Assembly: GCA_017590115.1 (NCBI GenBank)
Contig: JAGGNK010012559.1
Location: 1,290,207 to 1,354,206, forward strand
Reading direction: 5' to 3'
Source: Montifringilla adamsi
Lineage: Eukaryota; Chordata; Aves; Passeriformes; Passeridae
Length of the DNA stretch: 64,000 bases
A program made the translations under genes and the position numbers. The notes under the pieces are model-generated. The model worked only from the letters and a program-made list of their open reading frames with translations. It ran no database searches and had not been told where the DNA came from. This document shows positions 10,963 to 21,710 of this stretch, piece by piece; the stretch's first letter is position 1; every line of letters starts with the position of its first letter.

Positions 10963-11928
10963 AAAAGATAATAATGAAAACTCGTGACTCTCTCCAGAGT
11001 CCTGACACAGCTTGGCCCTGATTGACCAAAGAGCCAAAACAACTCACAGCAGAACCCAATGAAACAATCACCTGTGGGTAAACAATCTCCAAACACATTC
11101 CATGTGTGAGCACAACACAGGAGAAGCAAATGAGATAAGAATTGTTTTCCTTTTTCTCTGAGGCTTCTCAGCTTCCCAGGAGAAAAATCCTGGGTGAAGG
11201 GATTTTCGAGAAATTGTGAATGCCACAATCTCCAGCTCTCCTGGAGCCCCTTCAGGCCCTGCAAGGGCTCTGAGCTCTCCCTGGAGCCTTCTCTTCTCCA
11301 GCTGAGCACCCCCTGCTCTCCCTATAATAAAATTAATAGTATTTATATAAGTTATTAGTAATTTGGAATTACTTGGAAATAGCTGAGACTTAAATATTGG
11401 AAGTTTTGCACTCTCGGGCTCCTTTGAGGTTCTGGTCTCTTCCTGCAGAGCACAAAAACCTCCCCAAAGTGCTCAAACCCTTTTGGGATTTGGGTCCAAC
11501 CTCCCCACTCCCAGCTGCCAGAGAATGGAATGTTTTTTGGAAGGTGATTTTTGGAATTCCAGCCTTTGGAATGTTTTATGGAAGGTGATTTTTTCCTCTA
11601 TTTCCAGTGAAACCCCCAGTTTCGGTGCCATTCTGGTTTAAATTTCAAACTGGGTCTGTGTGTGTCCAGGGGCCTTCCCACCCTGTGCTGCTGGAGCTGA
11701 TTTATCTGCAGAAACCAGGAAAGCCTGGGAAATAGCTGACAATTGTTTTGAAATATTAAAAATAAAATAAAAATAAGAATAAAATTTTTAATACGAATAT
11801 AATACAAGTAAGAATAAGAATAAAAACCAAAAATAAATCCCACTTCTCCTTGATTTGCCCTGGGGTAGGTGACACCCCCTGAAATGCAGATTTTAGCTGT
11901 GGGGAGAAGCACAAATCTTTCATCTTTT
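10963..11928. repeat. 966-bp tandem duplication, copy 2
   Basis: Second copy, indistinguishable by eye from 9997-10962. It holds an LTR fragment without its 3' end (10963-11227), the CR1 piece (11228-11323) and the A-rich stretch (11756-11841). It exits at 'catcttttaagga'. The identity means either a very recent event or an assembly duplication. Confidence 0.93.
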
Positions 11929-12189
11929 AAGGATTTTTTTTTCCCCTCATTTCACCCCAACACTCACCATGAGAAAGTTTTGGGTCTTGCCCTTGGTAAA
12001 AAATGACAGGAGGACTTTGCTGTGCTCATTTTAAACCGATTTTTCATGGCTTTTCCCACTTTGGACACTTCCATGGGTGAGGTAGAGACAAGCACAGAGA
12101 TCCCAACGTTTCCCATCCTCATGGGGAATCTGCCCACCCCGGGAGGGGAGGATGGGGCTGGGGCTCCCACCACCTCCAAACCCAGCTTT
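11929..12189. other. Quiet sequence
   Basis: Unique sequence between the duplication and the next array. Nothing recognised. Confidence 0.45.
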
Positions 12190-13230
12190 GCCTGCATTTT
12201 TGGCTTATTTTCCTGCATTTTTTGGTCATTTCCCTGCATTTTTGAGTGGTTTTTCTTCATATTTTTGGGATCGTTTTCCTGCATCTTTTTTCAGTCGTTA
12301 TTTGCATTTTGGGGTTGTTTTCCTTCATCTCTTTTAGGTTATTTTCCTGCATATTTTGGGTCATTTTCCTGTATCTTTTGTGCGTCATTTTTCTGTGGTT
12401 TTTTGGGTCATTTTCCGGCATTGTTTTAGGGGTTGTTTCCCTGCATATTTTTGGGTCCTTTTCCTGAATATTTGGGTTGTTTTCCTGCATTTTTGGCTCA
12501 TTTTCCTGCATCTTATTTGGGACATTTTCCTGCATCTTTTATGGGGTCATTCCCTGCATTTTTGGTCATTTTTTGGTCATTTTTTTGGGGGTAGTTTACC
12601 TGCATTTTTGGGTAATTTTTTCTGCATCTTCTTTGGGTGGTTTGCCTGCATTTTGGTCTTCTTTTCCTGCATCTTTTTGAGTAATTTTTCTGCATTTTTG
12701 GGTCATTTTCCTGCATGTTTTTTGTATCGTTTTCCTGCATATTTTTGGCTTGTTTTCCTGCATCTTTTTAGGGGTCATTTTCCTGCAGATTTTTTGAGTA
12801 ATTTTCCTGCATTTCTGCATCATTTCCCTGCATTTTTGAGAGGTTTTCCCGCATCTTTTTGGGTGGTTTGCCTGTATTTTGGGCTTGTTATCCTGCATCT
12901 TTTTGGGTCATTTTCCTGCATGGTTTTAGGGATCATTTTCCTGCATTTTTGGCTCATTTTCCTGCATCTTTTTTGAGTAATTTCCCTGCATTTCTGAGTT
13001 GTTTTCCTGCATCTTTTTCGTGTGGTTTTCCTGCATCTTGGGGTTGTTTTCCTGCATATTTTTGGGTAGTTTTCCTCCATGTTTTTAGGGGTCATTTTCC
13101 TGCATCCTTTTTGAGTACTTTTCCTGCATCTTTTTTGGCTCATTTTCCTGCATCTTTTTTGGCTCATTTTCCTGCATTTCTGCATCATTTCCCTGCATTT
13201 TTGGGTGGTTTCTCTGCATTTTTTGGCTCC
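12190..13230. repeat. ~24-bp minisatellite, ~1.04 kb
   Basis: More than 40 units of the type 'ttttcctgcatttttgggtc', varying between 'cctgcatctttttg' and 'cctgcatatttttg'. Unit length wavers around 21-25 bp. Open frames of 100-206 codons on the + strand, rich in Phe with 'FPAF'-like periodicity, are encoded by the repeat and are not a gene. Confidence 0.95.
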
Positions 13231-13440
13231 TTTTCCCCATCCCCATCTGGAGCTGCTGCTGTCCCTGCTGCTGGAAGGACACGTTGGTTCTGGGACAGCC
13301 CAGGCAGGTGACAGGGATCAGCTGCTGCCTCCAGCTATTCCCAGTGCCAGGAATTGCTATTTTTACTCAGAGCTGAGCTCCTTCAACACGTGACAACACA
13401 CTCAGTTTAAAGAGATTCAATTAACTTCAGCATTAGGAGG
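13231..13440. other. Quiet sequence after the array
   Basis: Unique; includes 'gctgctgctgtccctgctgctgg'-type CTG richness. No feature recognised. Confidence 0.4.
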
Positions 13441-13545
13441 AATTTAAATTCAATTATTTAAAATATTGAAATGAAAATGTAAATAAATTTAAATAAATAA
13501 ATAAATACTTAAATAAGTGAAAATTTAAATAAATAAACCTCTTCA
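13441..13545. repeat. (AAAT)-type low-complexity stretch
   Basis: 'aaataaatttaaataaataa' and similar sequence fills the interval. Confidence 0.85.
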
Positions 13546-13915
13546 GCACTGTCCATCAGGCAGGGCTGCTAGGTCTGCAGTTCCTCCTCATTCCCAATGT
13601 TTTTTCTGCCTTTCCATGGAGAATCCAGAGCATCAATCCCAACGCAGGCAGCTTTGGGCACTCGGGGAGCAGAGCTTCTAATTAAAACTTCCCAATTTGG
13701 TGTTTGGAGAGCAGCAAAGCACTGGCAGAGCCCTTCAAAGGATGAAACTCAAAGGAGCAGGAGGGGAAAAATGAATATTTTACTGTGAGAATGTGCAGGG
13801 GGAACTTCCAGAAACTCTGGAGCGGGGTCAGGCTTTGAAGTGCCTTGGTGAGGGATTTTTGCTCCTCCCTGAGCTCGGGTGAGTTTAGTGAGTTTAAAGA
13901 TTTATTAGTCTAGAT
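13546..13915. other. Quiet sequence
   Basis: Unique sequence with no recognisable feature. Confidence 0.4.
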
Positions 13916-14045
13916 TTAGGGGCTATCCTGAGTGGGAGGGACCCACAGGATGATCCAGTCCAGCTCCTCGACCCCAACAATCCCATGCTGGGGGCAGTGT
14001 CCAAATGCTACTGAAGCTCTGGTAGCCTTGGGGATCCTTGGACAT
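13916..14045 (-). mobile_element. CR1 LINE fragment
   Basis: 'gagtgggagggacccaca', 'ggatgatccagtccagctc', 'caacaatccca' and 'ctctggtagccttggg' follow the antisense CR1 order. It is the same subfamily as the copy at 55365-55560. Confidence 0.82.
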
Positions 14046-14104
14046 CCCAGAATTTCCTTGGATTGAGGTTTAAACGTGGCTGGGGCAATGTTTGAATGGG
14101 AATC

Positions 14105-14455
14105 TTCAATACTATTTTGTTTAGTCTTTAATATTATTTTATTGATATATTATATATTTTGTATAAATATCGTATATTATATGTATATTATATGTATATG
14201 TATATTACAAGTATATTATATGATATTATATTATGTTATAGTATAGTATACTATTTTTATTTAATTAAATTATTCTATTATATATTATTATATTAATATA
14301 TTATAATTCTATTTATATTATTAATATATATTTATAGATAGTAATTATTATTATATATTTCTATATATATAATTATATATTTCTATATAGTTATTATATA
14401 TTTTTAGATATTTGTTACATATTATTTAATATTATGTTATTAATATGAAAACGTG
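14105..14455. repeat. AT-rich block (TA-type)
   Basis: About 350 bp of almost pure A/T with many 'tatatt' and 'attata' steps. It could form cruciforms or unpaired DNA, but no ordered unit is visible. Confidence 0.88.
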
Positions 14456-15287
14456 GCTTCCTGAGATATTAAATGGTTCCTCTGCTGGGAGCTCTGGTGG
14501 GAGACCACCTTTCCCCAAAATCCATCCCAACCCTCCCAAGAGTTTCACACTGTTCACATTTTAAATTTCCCAGCAGAGGAATTCCAGAGCAATGGTTTGA
14601 GCTGGGAAGGGGAGGATGGCACCTGAATAAAGACCACAAACAGCTGGAGTGGGGCCCTGGGAAAGATGTGGATCCTGGTATAATGTGAATTTTGGGCCCA
14701 TCCTGCCAGCTCATCTTTTGCCCACTTCTGGCTGTTTTTCCTTGTAGAAACCCTGTTTATTTCCAACCATTCTTTTCCTATTTCTGGATCCAATTTCCCT
14801 TGATAAAATTCCTGAGGTGCCTGTGAAAGCCCTGCCTTCCTTGGCCACGTTTCCTTGTCCTTGTGTGAATTTATTGACAAACGGCTGCACCCACCCCCTC
14901 CCCTTGTCTGATTTATTGAACAGTTAAAAGTTTTTCTTTAAATAACAAAAACAACCCAGGAAAAACCCTGCCCTGAGGCATTTTTCCCTTTTTACAGGAG
15001 GTCGCCAGGGACAGTTTGGTTTTCCTGCTGGAGAACGAATCCTCTGGAGAAGTTTGTGCAATTCAAGGGGAAAACAAAACATTGACAGAGCTGGGAAATG
15101 AAAGGTGTGGTGGCACTGGGAGATGGGAACACCCTGTTTAATCCTCTTTATTTTTATTCAGGGATATTGATTATGAGGGGTTGTTTTATTGTGAGGCCCA
15201 TCTGTGGCTCCTCTGCTGATTCTCAGGACTTAATAATGCAAATTAAGTGTGTGTTAATGAATTATTTCAGAAATCCTGTTGGAATCA
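14456..15287. other. Quiet sequence
   Basis: About 830 bp without array, element or convincing coding signal. Confidence 0.4.
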
Positions 15288-15428
15288 TCGAATCAGAATG
15301 GTTTGGGTTGGAAATCCCATCCAGTGCCACCCCTGCCATGGCAGAGACACCTCCCACTGTCCCAGGTGCTCCAAGCCCCAAGGTCCAGCCTGGCCTTGGG
15401 CACTGCCAGGGATGGAATGAGCTTCTCT
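15288..15428 (-). mobile_element. CR1 LINE fragment abutting an LTR
   Basis: 'gaatggtttgggttgga', 'cctgccatggcagagaca' and 'ggtccagcctggccttgg' are antisense CR1 3' sequence. The element stops close to the LTR at 15429. CR1 sequence is not obvious on the far side. Confidence 0.85.
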
Positions 15429-15889
15429 TGGTGCCTTGGGAAGGCTGCCCTAGAACAGAGACCAGACTGAGATAGAGAATAAAGCAGGGATTTATTAAAA
15501 GGATCTCCTCAATGGATGCACCTTGGGCAGCACAAGAGCCCAGCCAGGGCTGCACCCAAGATGAACCCAAATGGTCCCAAAATGCACGAGCGCTCACGGG
15601 GTCTCTCCCTGGGATCAGCTCTGCTCCATGTGCAGATTGCAGTTCATTGTCCAATTCCAGCTTTAGCCCATGCAGTCCCATCCTGCTTGTTTTTCTCTCT
15701 TCAGCCCACACTGTTTGTGCTCTTGGGCTGAGATTTGGATCATTTGTCCCTGGTCCCCAGCTGGAGCAGGAATTGTTTTGTGTCCCTGCTCTGTGCAGAG
15801 AGCTCACCATCCCATAATGAGAAGCCCAGACCCACACACTAAAGCAGCACAGGATCTGAAAAATAGAAAAGCTCAAACCTGAGGCATCA
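15429..15889 (-). mobile_element. Solo LTR (family B), 4-bp TSD
   Basis: On the minus strand it starts 'tgatgcctcaggtttgagc', has AATAAA within 'ttttaataaatccctgc' and ends 'gccttcccaaggca' plus 'cca'. The target-site duplication 'ctct' is present at 15425-15428 and 15890-15893. Length is 461 bp, with no internal genes, so it is a solo LTR. Sister copies are at 41026-41475 and, more diverged, 60753-61150. A 4-bp duplication fits gammaretrovirus-like (class I) integrases. Confidence 0.9.
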
Positions 15890-16723
15890 CTCTGGGATGC
15901 AGGATCAACATCTGTTTTAATTTTAAACCCAGCTCAGTGATCCTACATGGCATCACTGCTGCTGCTGTGCTGTGAAAGAACTGCTGAGAAAGAGCGAGGT
16001 CCAAAAGGAATCTCCGTCTCCTGGGGATTTTTCCCTGGAATTTGCTGGGGAACATACAGAGCTCAGAATTCAAAGAAAGTGTTGAGGAGTCTGGGGGGCA
16101 GAGGTTGAGCTCTGGGTGGGAGCCCAGGAACTGCCAACCCTGGGGGCAACAAAGGGACCTGAATGTCTAATTGTTGATTCCTGGCGTGTCCCAGAGATGT
16201 GGGGCTTTGTTATCCCATCCCAAGGAACTAAAGGAGCTCCTAAGGACTGGCCATGTCTTTCACTGCCTCAAAAGTGTGAAAAGATCCATCCTGGGATGCT
16301 GGACACTGGAATTTTACTGGGATATTTTCTTGATCCAAGCAGGATGTTCTCAGGAAAGGAAGCTGTGAGGTTTCACCTGGGGCATTTCACAGTTGTGCTG
16401 TTCTGTTCCGGCTAAACCAAACACAGCGGGGCCCGTGTTTATCTCTGGCCATGCAGGACAAGGGTCCCTGCCAAATCTGCTCCCAGGCTTTTCCTCACAC
16501 CCCGAATCCACTCCCTGAATCCCTCCCTGAGGGAAAACTGGGCTCAGGAGCAGTTGGTCTGTCCCAGCTGCAGGTCTGGGTTTGGGTTAGGCTTGGCTTG
16601 AGTTTGGCTTTCACAGCCCATTTGCTTCCCATGCTGAGGTGGGTGTTCATTCCTGACAAAATCTTGGATTTTTTTTTTTTTGCTTCATCCATGATTTTTA
16701 GGGATTTTAGGGATTTTTAGGGA
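15890..16723. other. Mostly unique; contains a dispersed repeat
   Basis: At about 16165-16265 the sequence 'gtggggctttgttatccca' followed by 'ctcctaaggactggcc' and 'tctttcactg' is similar to 17875-17945 ('gtggggttttgttatccca', 'ttcctaaggactggct'). The two direct copies lie about 1.7 kb apart. No gene recognised; T-rich run at 16670-16681. Confidence 0.55.
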
Positions 16724-16774
16724 AGTCCTTCTTAAACCTATCCATAATTCTCCTGCATAGGTTTAAGAAGGACT
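16724..16774. other. Perfect 18-bp hairpin
   Basis: The arm 'agtccttcttaaacctat' (16724-16741) is exactly complementary to 'ataggtttaagaaggact' (16757-16774), with a 15-nt loop. No poly-T follows directly and the spot is not a known tRNA or miRNA to my eye. It could be a transposon remnant, a small RNA hairpin or a replication template-switch scar. Confidence 0.9.
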
Positions 16775-16799
16775 GACTTCAGCTCTCTACTCCCAATGC

Positions 16800-17300
16800 T
16801 GTTTCTAAAGCCTTTTCCCTTTCTCCTTTCTCTTTTTCTTTTCCTTTTTTCCTTTCCCTTTTTTTCCTTTTCCTTTTTTCCTTTTCCTCTTCCCTACTTG
16901 CTTTCATTTTCTTTGCAGCCTCTAATTCAGTTTGGCTCTGGTATTTTTGTAACTCTGCTCCCCAGTCCTTAAGCTCCAGTATACTTTGGGATCCTTCCTT
17001 TTACTCTTTCTTTAAAGCGGATTCTTCCCATTAAACTTCCTTTGGGATCCTTTATTTTTGCCTTTCTTTGCTTTTTCTTTGCTTACTTCTTGAATCTTCT
17101 TAGAGAGAGTCTGGAGCTTTCCTGCATCATTTTCCACCACCTCCTCTTTTACCAAAAAGCCAATTCTTGCTGATTTTACACCCAATACTACAGAAATTCA
17201 TCCTCTCTCTTCCCATCCTTGAGCTTATCTAAACAGAGAGGGTTTTTTAAATAAGAGATTTTCCCTTGAACCAAAGGTGCATTTTACCATTTTCTGCTTT
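16800..17300. other. Pyrimidine-rich stretch, possible old minus-strand coding remnant
   Basis: The + strand is strongly C/T-rich (tttccttttcc-type at 16815-16905). On the minus strand one frame is open from about 17197 down to a stop at 17012 (about 60 codons), rich in Lys and Glu with no start. This could be a degraded retroelement coding piece, but pyrimidine-rich DNA gives Lys/Glu-rich frames by composition alone. Confidence 0.25.
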
Positions 17301-18089
17301 TATTCTTAATTTAGCTGATAAATTTAAATAATTCATTATAGACATGAGGCACCTGGGACTGGGAATGCCCAAGGGCACCTGGGGAGGCTCTAAATTCCAA
17401 TTTCCTGCTCTTCTTGTGCACCCCAACCCCCTCTGGGGGCTGATTCTCCATCCCACCCTTCAGGAATTGGGAATTATGGTCTGCCAGCATTCCTGGGAGA
17501 GGCTCTTCCTGGCAGGAAACTCTGAGGATCCCCTCCTGATGAGGAAAAGGGGGAATACAAGAAAACAGAATATTTTGTGACAAAACAGCACCAATGGGAC
17601 AGATTCCAGCTGGAGGATCCTGCAGAACCAAATCTGCCCCAAAATTTGATGGAAGGGGTGCCCTGGGATATTTTTTGGGAACAGGAGGAGCAGTGGGACC
17701 TTTCCAGGGCAGAGAATTTCTCCCCCTCAGGGACCTCCAAGTCCCCTGAGTGCGAGGCTCCTGAGCTCTTTACCCAATTAATTATTCCGGCAATGGATAT
17801 TTCCATTAATTGTGTTAATTTCTGCTTCCACAGGAGCTGTTTAGCTGGGAATCAAACAGTTCTTGGTGTGTACCAGACGTGGGGTTTTGTTATCCCACCC
17901 CAATAAATTAAAGGAATTCCTAAGGACTGGCTACATCTTTCACTGGACCAGCTGCTAAGACTGATAAAAATAGGCCTGGTTTTAGGCAAGCTGGGCTATT
18001 AATTTCATTTTAATCAGTCAGTTTAATAGAGATTCAAATTCATCCACGCTTGAATTCCCCTGTGTACTGGTCACTCCTTGATATCAACA
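17301..18089. other. Unique sequence with dispersed-repeat copy
   Basis: Holds the second copy (17875-17945) of the repeat seen at 16165-16265. Otherwise nothing is recognised. Confidence 0.45.
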
Positions 18090-18240
18090 TCAAATGCATA
18101 TTTTTGGTGTAAATAATCAATATTTTGGGCCAAATCTCCCAGCTCAGTATTTATTCAACCTTTAAAAATCCATTTTTGGAGCTCCTACCTGCAGCTGCCG
18201 CTCAGCTCCTGGCTGAACTCATTTTCTCCCGGGTTAATGA
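18090..18240 (+). repeat. Direct repeat copy 1 (~150 bp)
   Basis: 'gtgtaaataatcaatattt', 'tctcccagctcagtattt' and 'ggagctcctacctgcagct' recur at 18801-18945, so the two copies lie 711 bp apart in direct orientation with moderate divergence. Confidence 0.88.
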
Positions 18241-18800
18241 GAACAAATCCTTTGAACTCCCTGCTCATTTCTGTCTGATTTGGTGCAGGGCTCTCCCTGA
18301 CTGCCTTTCCAGGGAAATTGTTTATAGGAATTATCAAGGATTCCACCATGAAAAAGTTTGATTCAATTAATTAGAAATTCAGGACTTGGCATTTGGCCAA
18401 AATGTAATTTACTTTCCCCAAGCCTGATTTGAAATTAAATATTCAGGCAGGTTTTAAGCTAAAAAAAGAGTAATCACAAATCTTCTTAGCTCTTCTACTG
18501 TTAAAAAAAAAACAAACCCAAATAAAATCCAACCAACCAACAAAAAAAACCTCTAAAAATCCCCAAACCCCAATGACTGAAATGTGCAGAAATATTTCAA
18601 TATGAAAATGAAATATTTGGGGGGGTTCTAAGCCAGGCCTGGCTGGGCAGGGAGGGTGTTCTGGGATCAGATGTTGATCCCAAATCCACCAGTGGGGTGG
18701 AGATGGGGCCCAGTGCCTGCACTGGTGCCAGTACAGCTCTGGAGGTGCCGTGGGCACTGGAGCCCCCGTGGAATTGTCCCAGGGTTTGGTCCATGGAATG
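18241..18800. other. Spacer between the direct repeats
   Basis: Includes an A-rich stretch (18460-18560) and a GC-richer part (18620-18790). No gene or element recognised. Confidence 0.4.
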
Positions 18801-18945
18801 TCAAATGGGTTTTTTTGGCGTAAATAATCAATATTTCTGGTCAAATCTCCCAGCTCAGTGTTTATTCAACTATTTAAAATCCATTCTTGGAGCTCCTACC
18901 TGCAGCTGCCACTCAGCTCCTGGCTGAGCTCACTTCCTCCTTCCT
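18801..18945 (+). repeat. Direct repeat copy 2 (~145 bp)
   Basis: Second copy of 18090-18240 ('gcgtaaataatcaatattt', 'ggagctcctacctgcagct'). Confidence 0.88.
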
Positions 18946-19296
18946 GCAGGCCCAGCCTGAGCCAGGGATCATCCTCGTGGGGGGATCCTGACCTGCAGCT
19001 CGAGCTGCCTCACTCCCCAAACTTCTGCATTTGGGGTTACTGGGGGGATCCAAAATGCCCAAGTGTCCTTCCTGGTGGAGGCACCTGGTGGATACAGCCA
19101 AATGTCAAACCTCCATGGGATCAGGACCTGAGCATGGCCAGAGGTCACTCCTGGGCCGCTCTGCCAAGGGCCCAAGGCTGGGGTAGATGTTCTGTGCTCC
19201 AGGTTTCGACCTGCTGAGGATCCTCTTCCCAAGCTGATGGAGATACTCCTCTTCCCAGTCCAGGTGAGGATCCTCTTCCCAGTCTTGGTGACAATC
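18946..19296. other. Quiet sequence
   Basis: Unique apart from a small repeat of 'gaggatcctcttccca' at 19213-19285. Confidence 0.4.
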
Positions 19297-19398
19297 TGTC
19301 TCAGGTTGGAAATGCAAGAAGTGTCTGGGGTGTGTGTTCTGTCCCCAGCTGTCAGAGCTGGGCAGTTCTCTGCTGTTCTCTGGGCAGTTTCTTTATCT
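19297..19398 (+). mobile_element. LTR family A fragment, 5' end only
   Basis: 'tgtctcaggttggaaatgc', 'aagaagtgtctggggtgtg' and 'gctgggcagttctctgctg' match the start of the family A LTRs. Collinearity stops after 'tttctttatct'. What follows (to ~19620) may be a different LTR interior or unrelated sequence. Confidence 0.82.
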
Positions 19399-19745
19399 AC
19401 AATCCTGATCCCAGTCCTTTGCAGCCCCTCCTTGCTGCTGTGTCAGGAATGTGTTCAGCTCTGCAGCTGGAATTCCCATCCTCACGCCCAGAGCAGTTCT
19501 GGCACTGCCTGGGTCCCTCTTGCTCCAAAGGAAGTTTCTGCCTCAGGGTTTTGCTCTTTCCCCTGCAGTGGAACATGGGAGGCTGGACTGGGAGGAGGAT
19601 GGACAGAAGATAAACTCACATCCCTGCTTGGATTTAAAATGAACCCCCAGACTATTTAATGCTCAAGCTTTTTCAGAATTTTAAAACTGGATCCACCTTG
19701 GTGATGGTTCTTTGGGATCAATGCTAATTCCAGACCCAGCTGGGA
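19399..19745. other. Sequence after LTR fragment
   Basis: No feature recognised. It could belong to a divergent LTR subfamily sharing only the 5' end with family A. Confidence 0.3.
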
Positions 19746-20265
19746 TATGGGACTACAGTTATCCATCCTCCCTGCAGCAGGGAGTTCACAGAACCTTTTC
19801 CTTCTCCCCCCACACCATTTATCCCCCCCATCCCTCCACTTACACTTTTTATACAATTCTGGAATAACACAATGAGGCATCAGTAACATCTGGGATATGC
19901 TTTGATGTTCACAGAGGAGAAAGTGCTCCCAAAGTCAGTGATTTTCCTGGTCCTTCCTGTAAATCCTCACTGAATCCCGTCCAAGGTGAGGGATCAGAAT
20001 TCCTGATGAGAAGTGGGAAGGGGTGCCATGGGTTATTCATCTTCCCTGCAGCAGAATCTGCAGACTCTTTTCCTTCTCTCTCCACACTGTTTAAGGAATT
20101 CTGATCCCTCCACTTGAACCTTATAAAAAACCAATTCCAGAATTGGAATTGAGTCCATGAGACATCAGTACTAAAGGCAGTGATTTTCCTGGTGCTTCTT
20201 TTAAGTGCTCACTCCGATGAATCCAAGAGGAGGGTTTAGAATTCCTGATGAGAAGTAGGAAGAGG
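19746..20265. repeat. Two-copy tandem repeat, ~245-275 bp
   Basis: 'ccatcctccctgcagcag' (about 19760) returns as 'tcatcttccctgcagcag' (about 20036). 'agtgattttcctggtcctt' (19938) returns as 'agtgattttcctggtgctt' (about 20180). 'attcctgatgagaagt' occurs in both. The copies are diverged and differ in length by small indels. Confidence 0.8.
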
Positions 20266-20459
20266 GCTGGAGAGCCCCAGGTACCTCCTGCAAGGCTGGC
20301 TGGCTCCTGTCACACCTAACCCCCCTGGAGAATGGAAAGCAGCTCCCTCCCTGCTCCACCTAAATGATTTTATACTCACCCCCAGCCTTTATTTCATTCT
20401 TCTACCCATTCACTATTTTAATTATGATTTTTTCCCCCTCCCTGGGCAGCCAAACCTCT
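20266..20459. other. Quiet sequence
   Basis: Unique, nothing recognised. Confidence 0.4.
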
Positions 20460-20690
20460 CAGATTTGCCTTTTGGTTGGGTTATTTCGGGAACTCATTAA
20501 ATGCCTGAGTCACGTGCTCGTTATTAGAAAATGAAAACAACTCAGTGGCTGTGCCACGGGAGAGGCTTCCTGGTGAATTACCGGAGTTAAGCAGTGGCTT
20601 AACAGCTTGAGACTCCTGGAACATTAGGCAGGGTTTTTTTAGACCTTTAATGCATGGCAGATTACGCCGCTTCCTGCTCGGAATGGTTTG
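20460..20690. promoter_or_regulatory. Possible conserved non-coding block
   Basis: Repeat-free sequence of mixed composition with intact CpGs and binding-site-like words, including an E-box ('cacgtg' in 'gagtcacgtgctcg'), 'ttattag', 'gttaagcagtggcttaa' and 'gattacgccgc'. It looks unlike the surrounding repeats. The call rests on texture only and needs alignment to another bird. Confidence 0.3.
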
Positions 20691-20887
20691 AGGTTGTTGT
20701 CTGTGGTTGGTTTAATGGGGATCTGCAGGGGGAGAATGCAGGAATTAGAGAGCCTGGCTCAGGACAAGGGTTTGGATAAAGGGAGGGGAACCCAAGCCAT
20801 GAGCAGGGCCCATCCTGGGCCTGGGACCGGAGTAGAATTGTGGTGGGATCCACCCAACTTCAAATATTGGTGTCAGACCTCAAGAAA

Positions 20888-21255
20888 TCATTCCTTGGGA
20901 ATGACTCCTTCCTCTTCTCCTTGGGAATGATTCCTTCCTCTCCTCTTTGGGAATGATTCCTTCCTCTTCTCCTTGGGAATGATTCCTCCCTCTCCTCCCT
21001 GGGAAAGATTCCTTCCTCTCCTCCTTGGGAATGATTCCTTCCTCTCATTCCTGGGAATGATTCCTTCCTCTCCTCCCTGGGAATGATTCCTTCCTCTCCT
21101 CTTTAGGAATGATTCCTTCCTCTTCTCCTTGGGAATGATTCTTTCCTCTCGTTCCTGGGAATGATTCCTTCCGCTTGTTCCTGGGAATGATTCCTTCCTC
21201 TCCTCCCTGGGAATGATTCCTTCCTCTCCTCTTTAGGAATGATTCCTTCCTCGTG
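20888..21255. repeat. 30-bp minisatellite, ~12 copies
   Basis: Units of 'tgggaatgattccttcctc' plus 'tcctcc' or 'tctcct', period 30. Minus-strand frames with a 10-residue repeat (RNHSQ-like) are repeat-encoded. The 'ggaatgattcc' core is a short imperfect palindrome. Confidence 0.95.
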
Positions 21256-21277
21256 TTTTTTTTTTTTTTTTTTTTTT
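21256..21277. repeat. Poly-T run (22)
   Basis: Twenty-two T residues directly after the 30-bp array. Confidence 0.9.
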
Positions 21278-21367
21278 CTCCTCCCTCCTCTCCTGCCAGC
21301 TGGGACCACCCGAACCCCTGGTGCCACTGGGAGAGCTGGAGAGCCCCAGAACCTGCCCTGAGCAGCG

Positions 21368-21710
21368 GAGATGGGGGATCAACGATCATCCTGGAGATGG
21401 GGGATCAATGATCACCTTGGGATGAGGGATCAATGACCACCCTGCAGATGAGGGATCAACAATCAACCTGGAGATGAGGGATCAATGATCACCCTGGGAT
21501 GAGGGATCAGTGATCACCTTGGGATGAGGGATCAGTGGATCTCCAGTGATCACCCTGGAGATGAGGGATCAATGAACACCCTGGAGATGGGGGATCAGTG
21601 ATCACCCTGGAGATGAGGGATCAATGATCACTCTGGAGATGGAGGACTAATGAACACCCTGGAGATGGAGGATCAATGAACACCCTGGAGATGAGGGATC
21701 AATAAATAAC
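21368..21710. repeat. ~27-bp minisatellite, about a dozen copies
   Basis: Units of 'ggagatgagggatcaatg' plus 'atcaccct', with 'gatc' once or twice per unit. Ends near 'gggatcaataaataacc'. Confidence 0.93.

Noticed and set aside
12190..13230. Phe-rich frames that look like membrane proteins
   Set aside because: They are encoded by the 24-bp T-rich minisatellite; the hydrophobic pattern is simply its translation.
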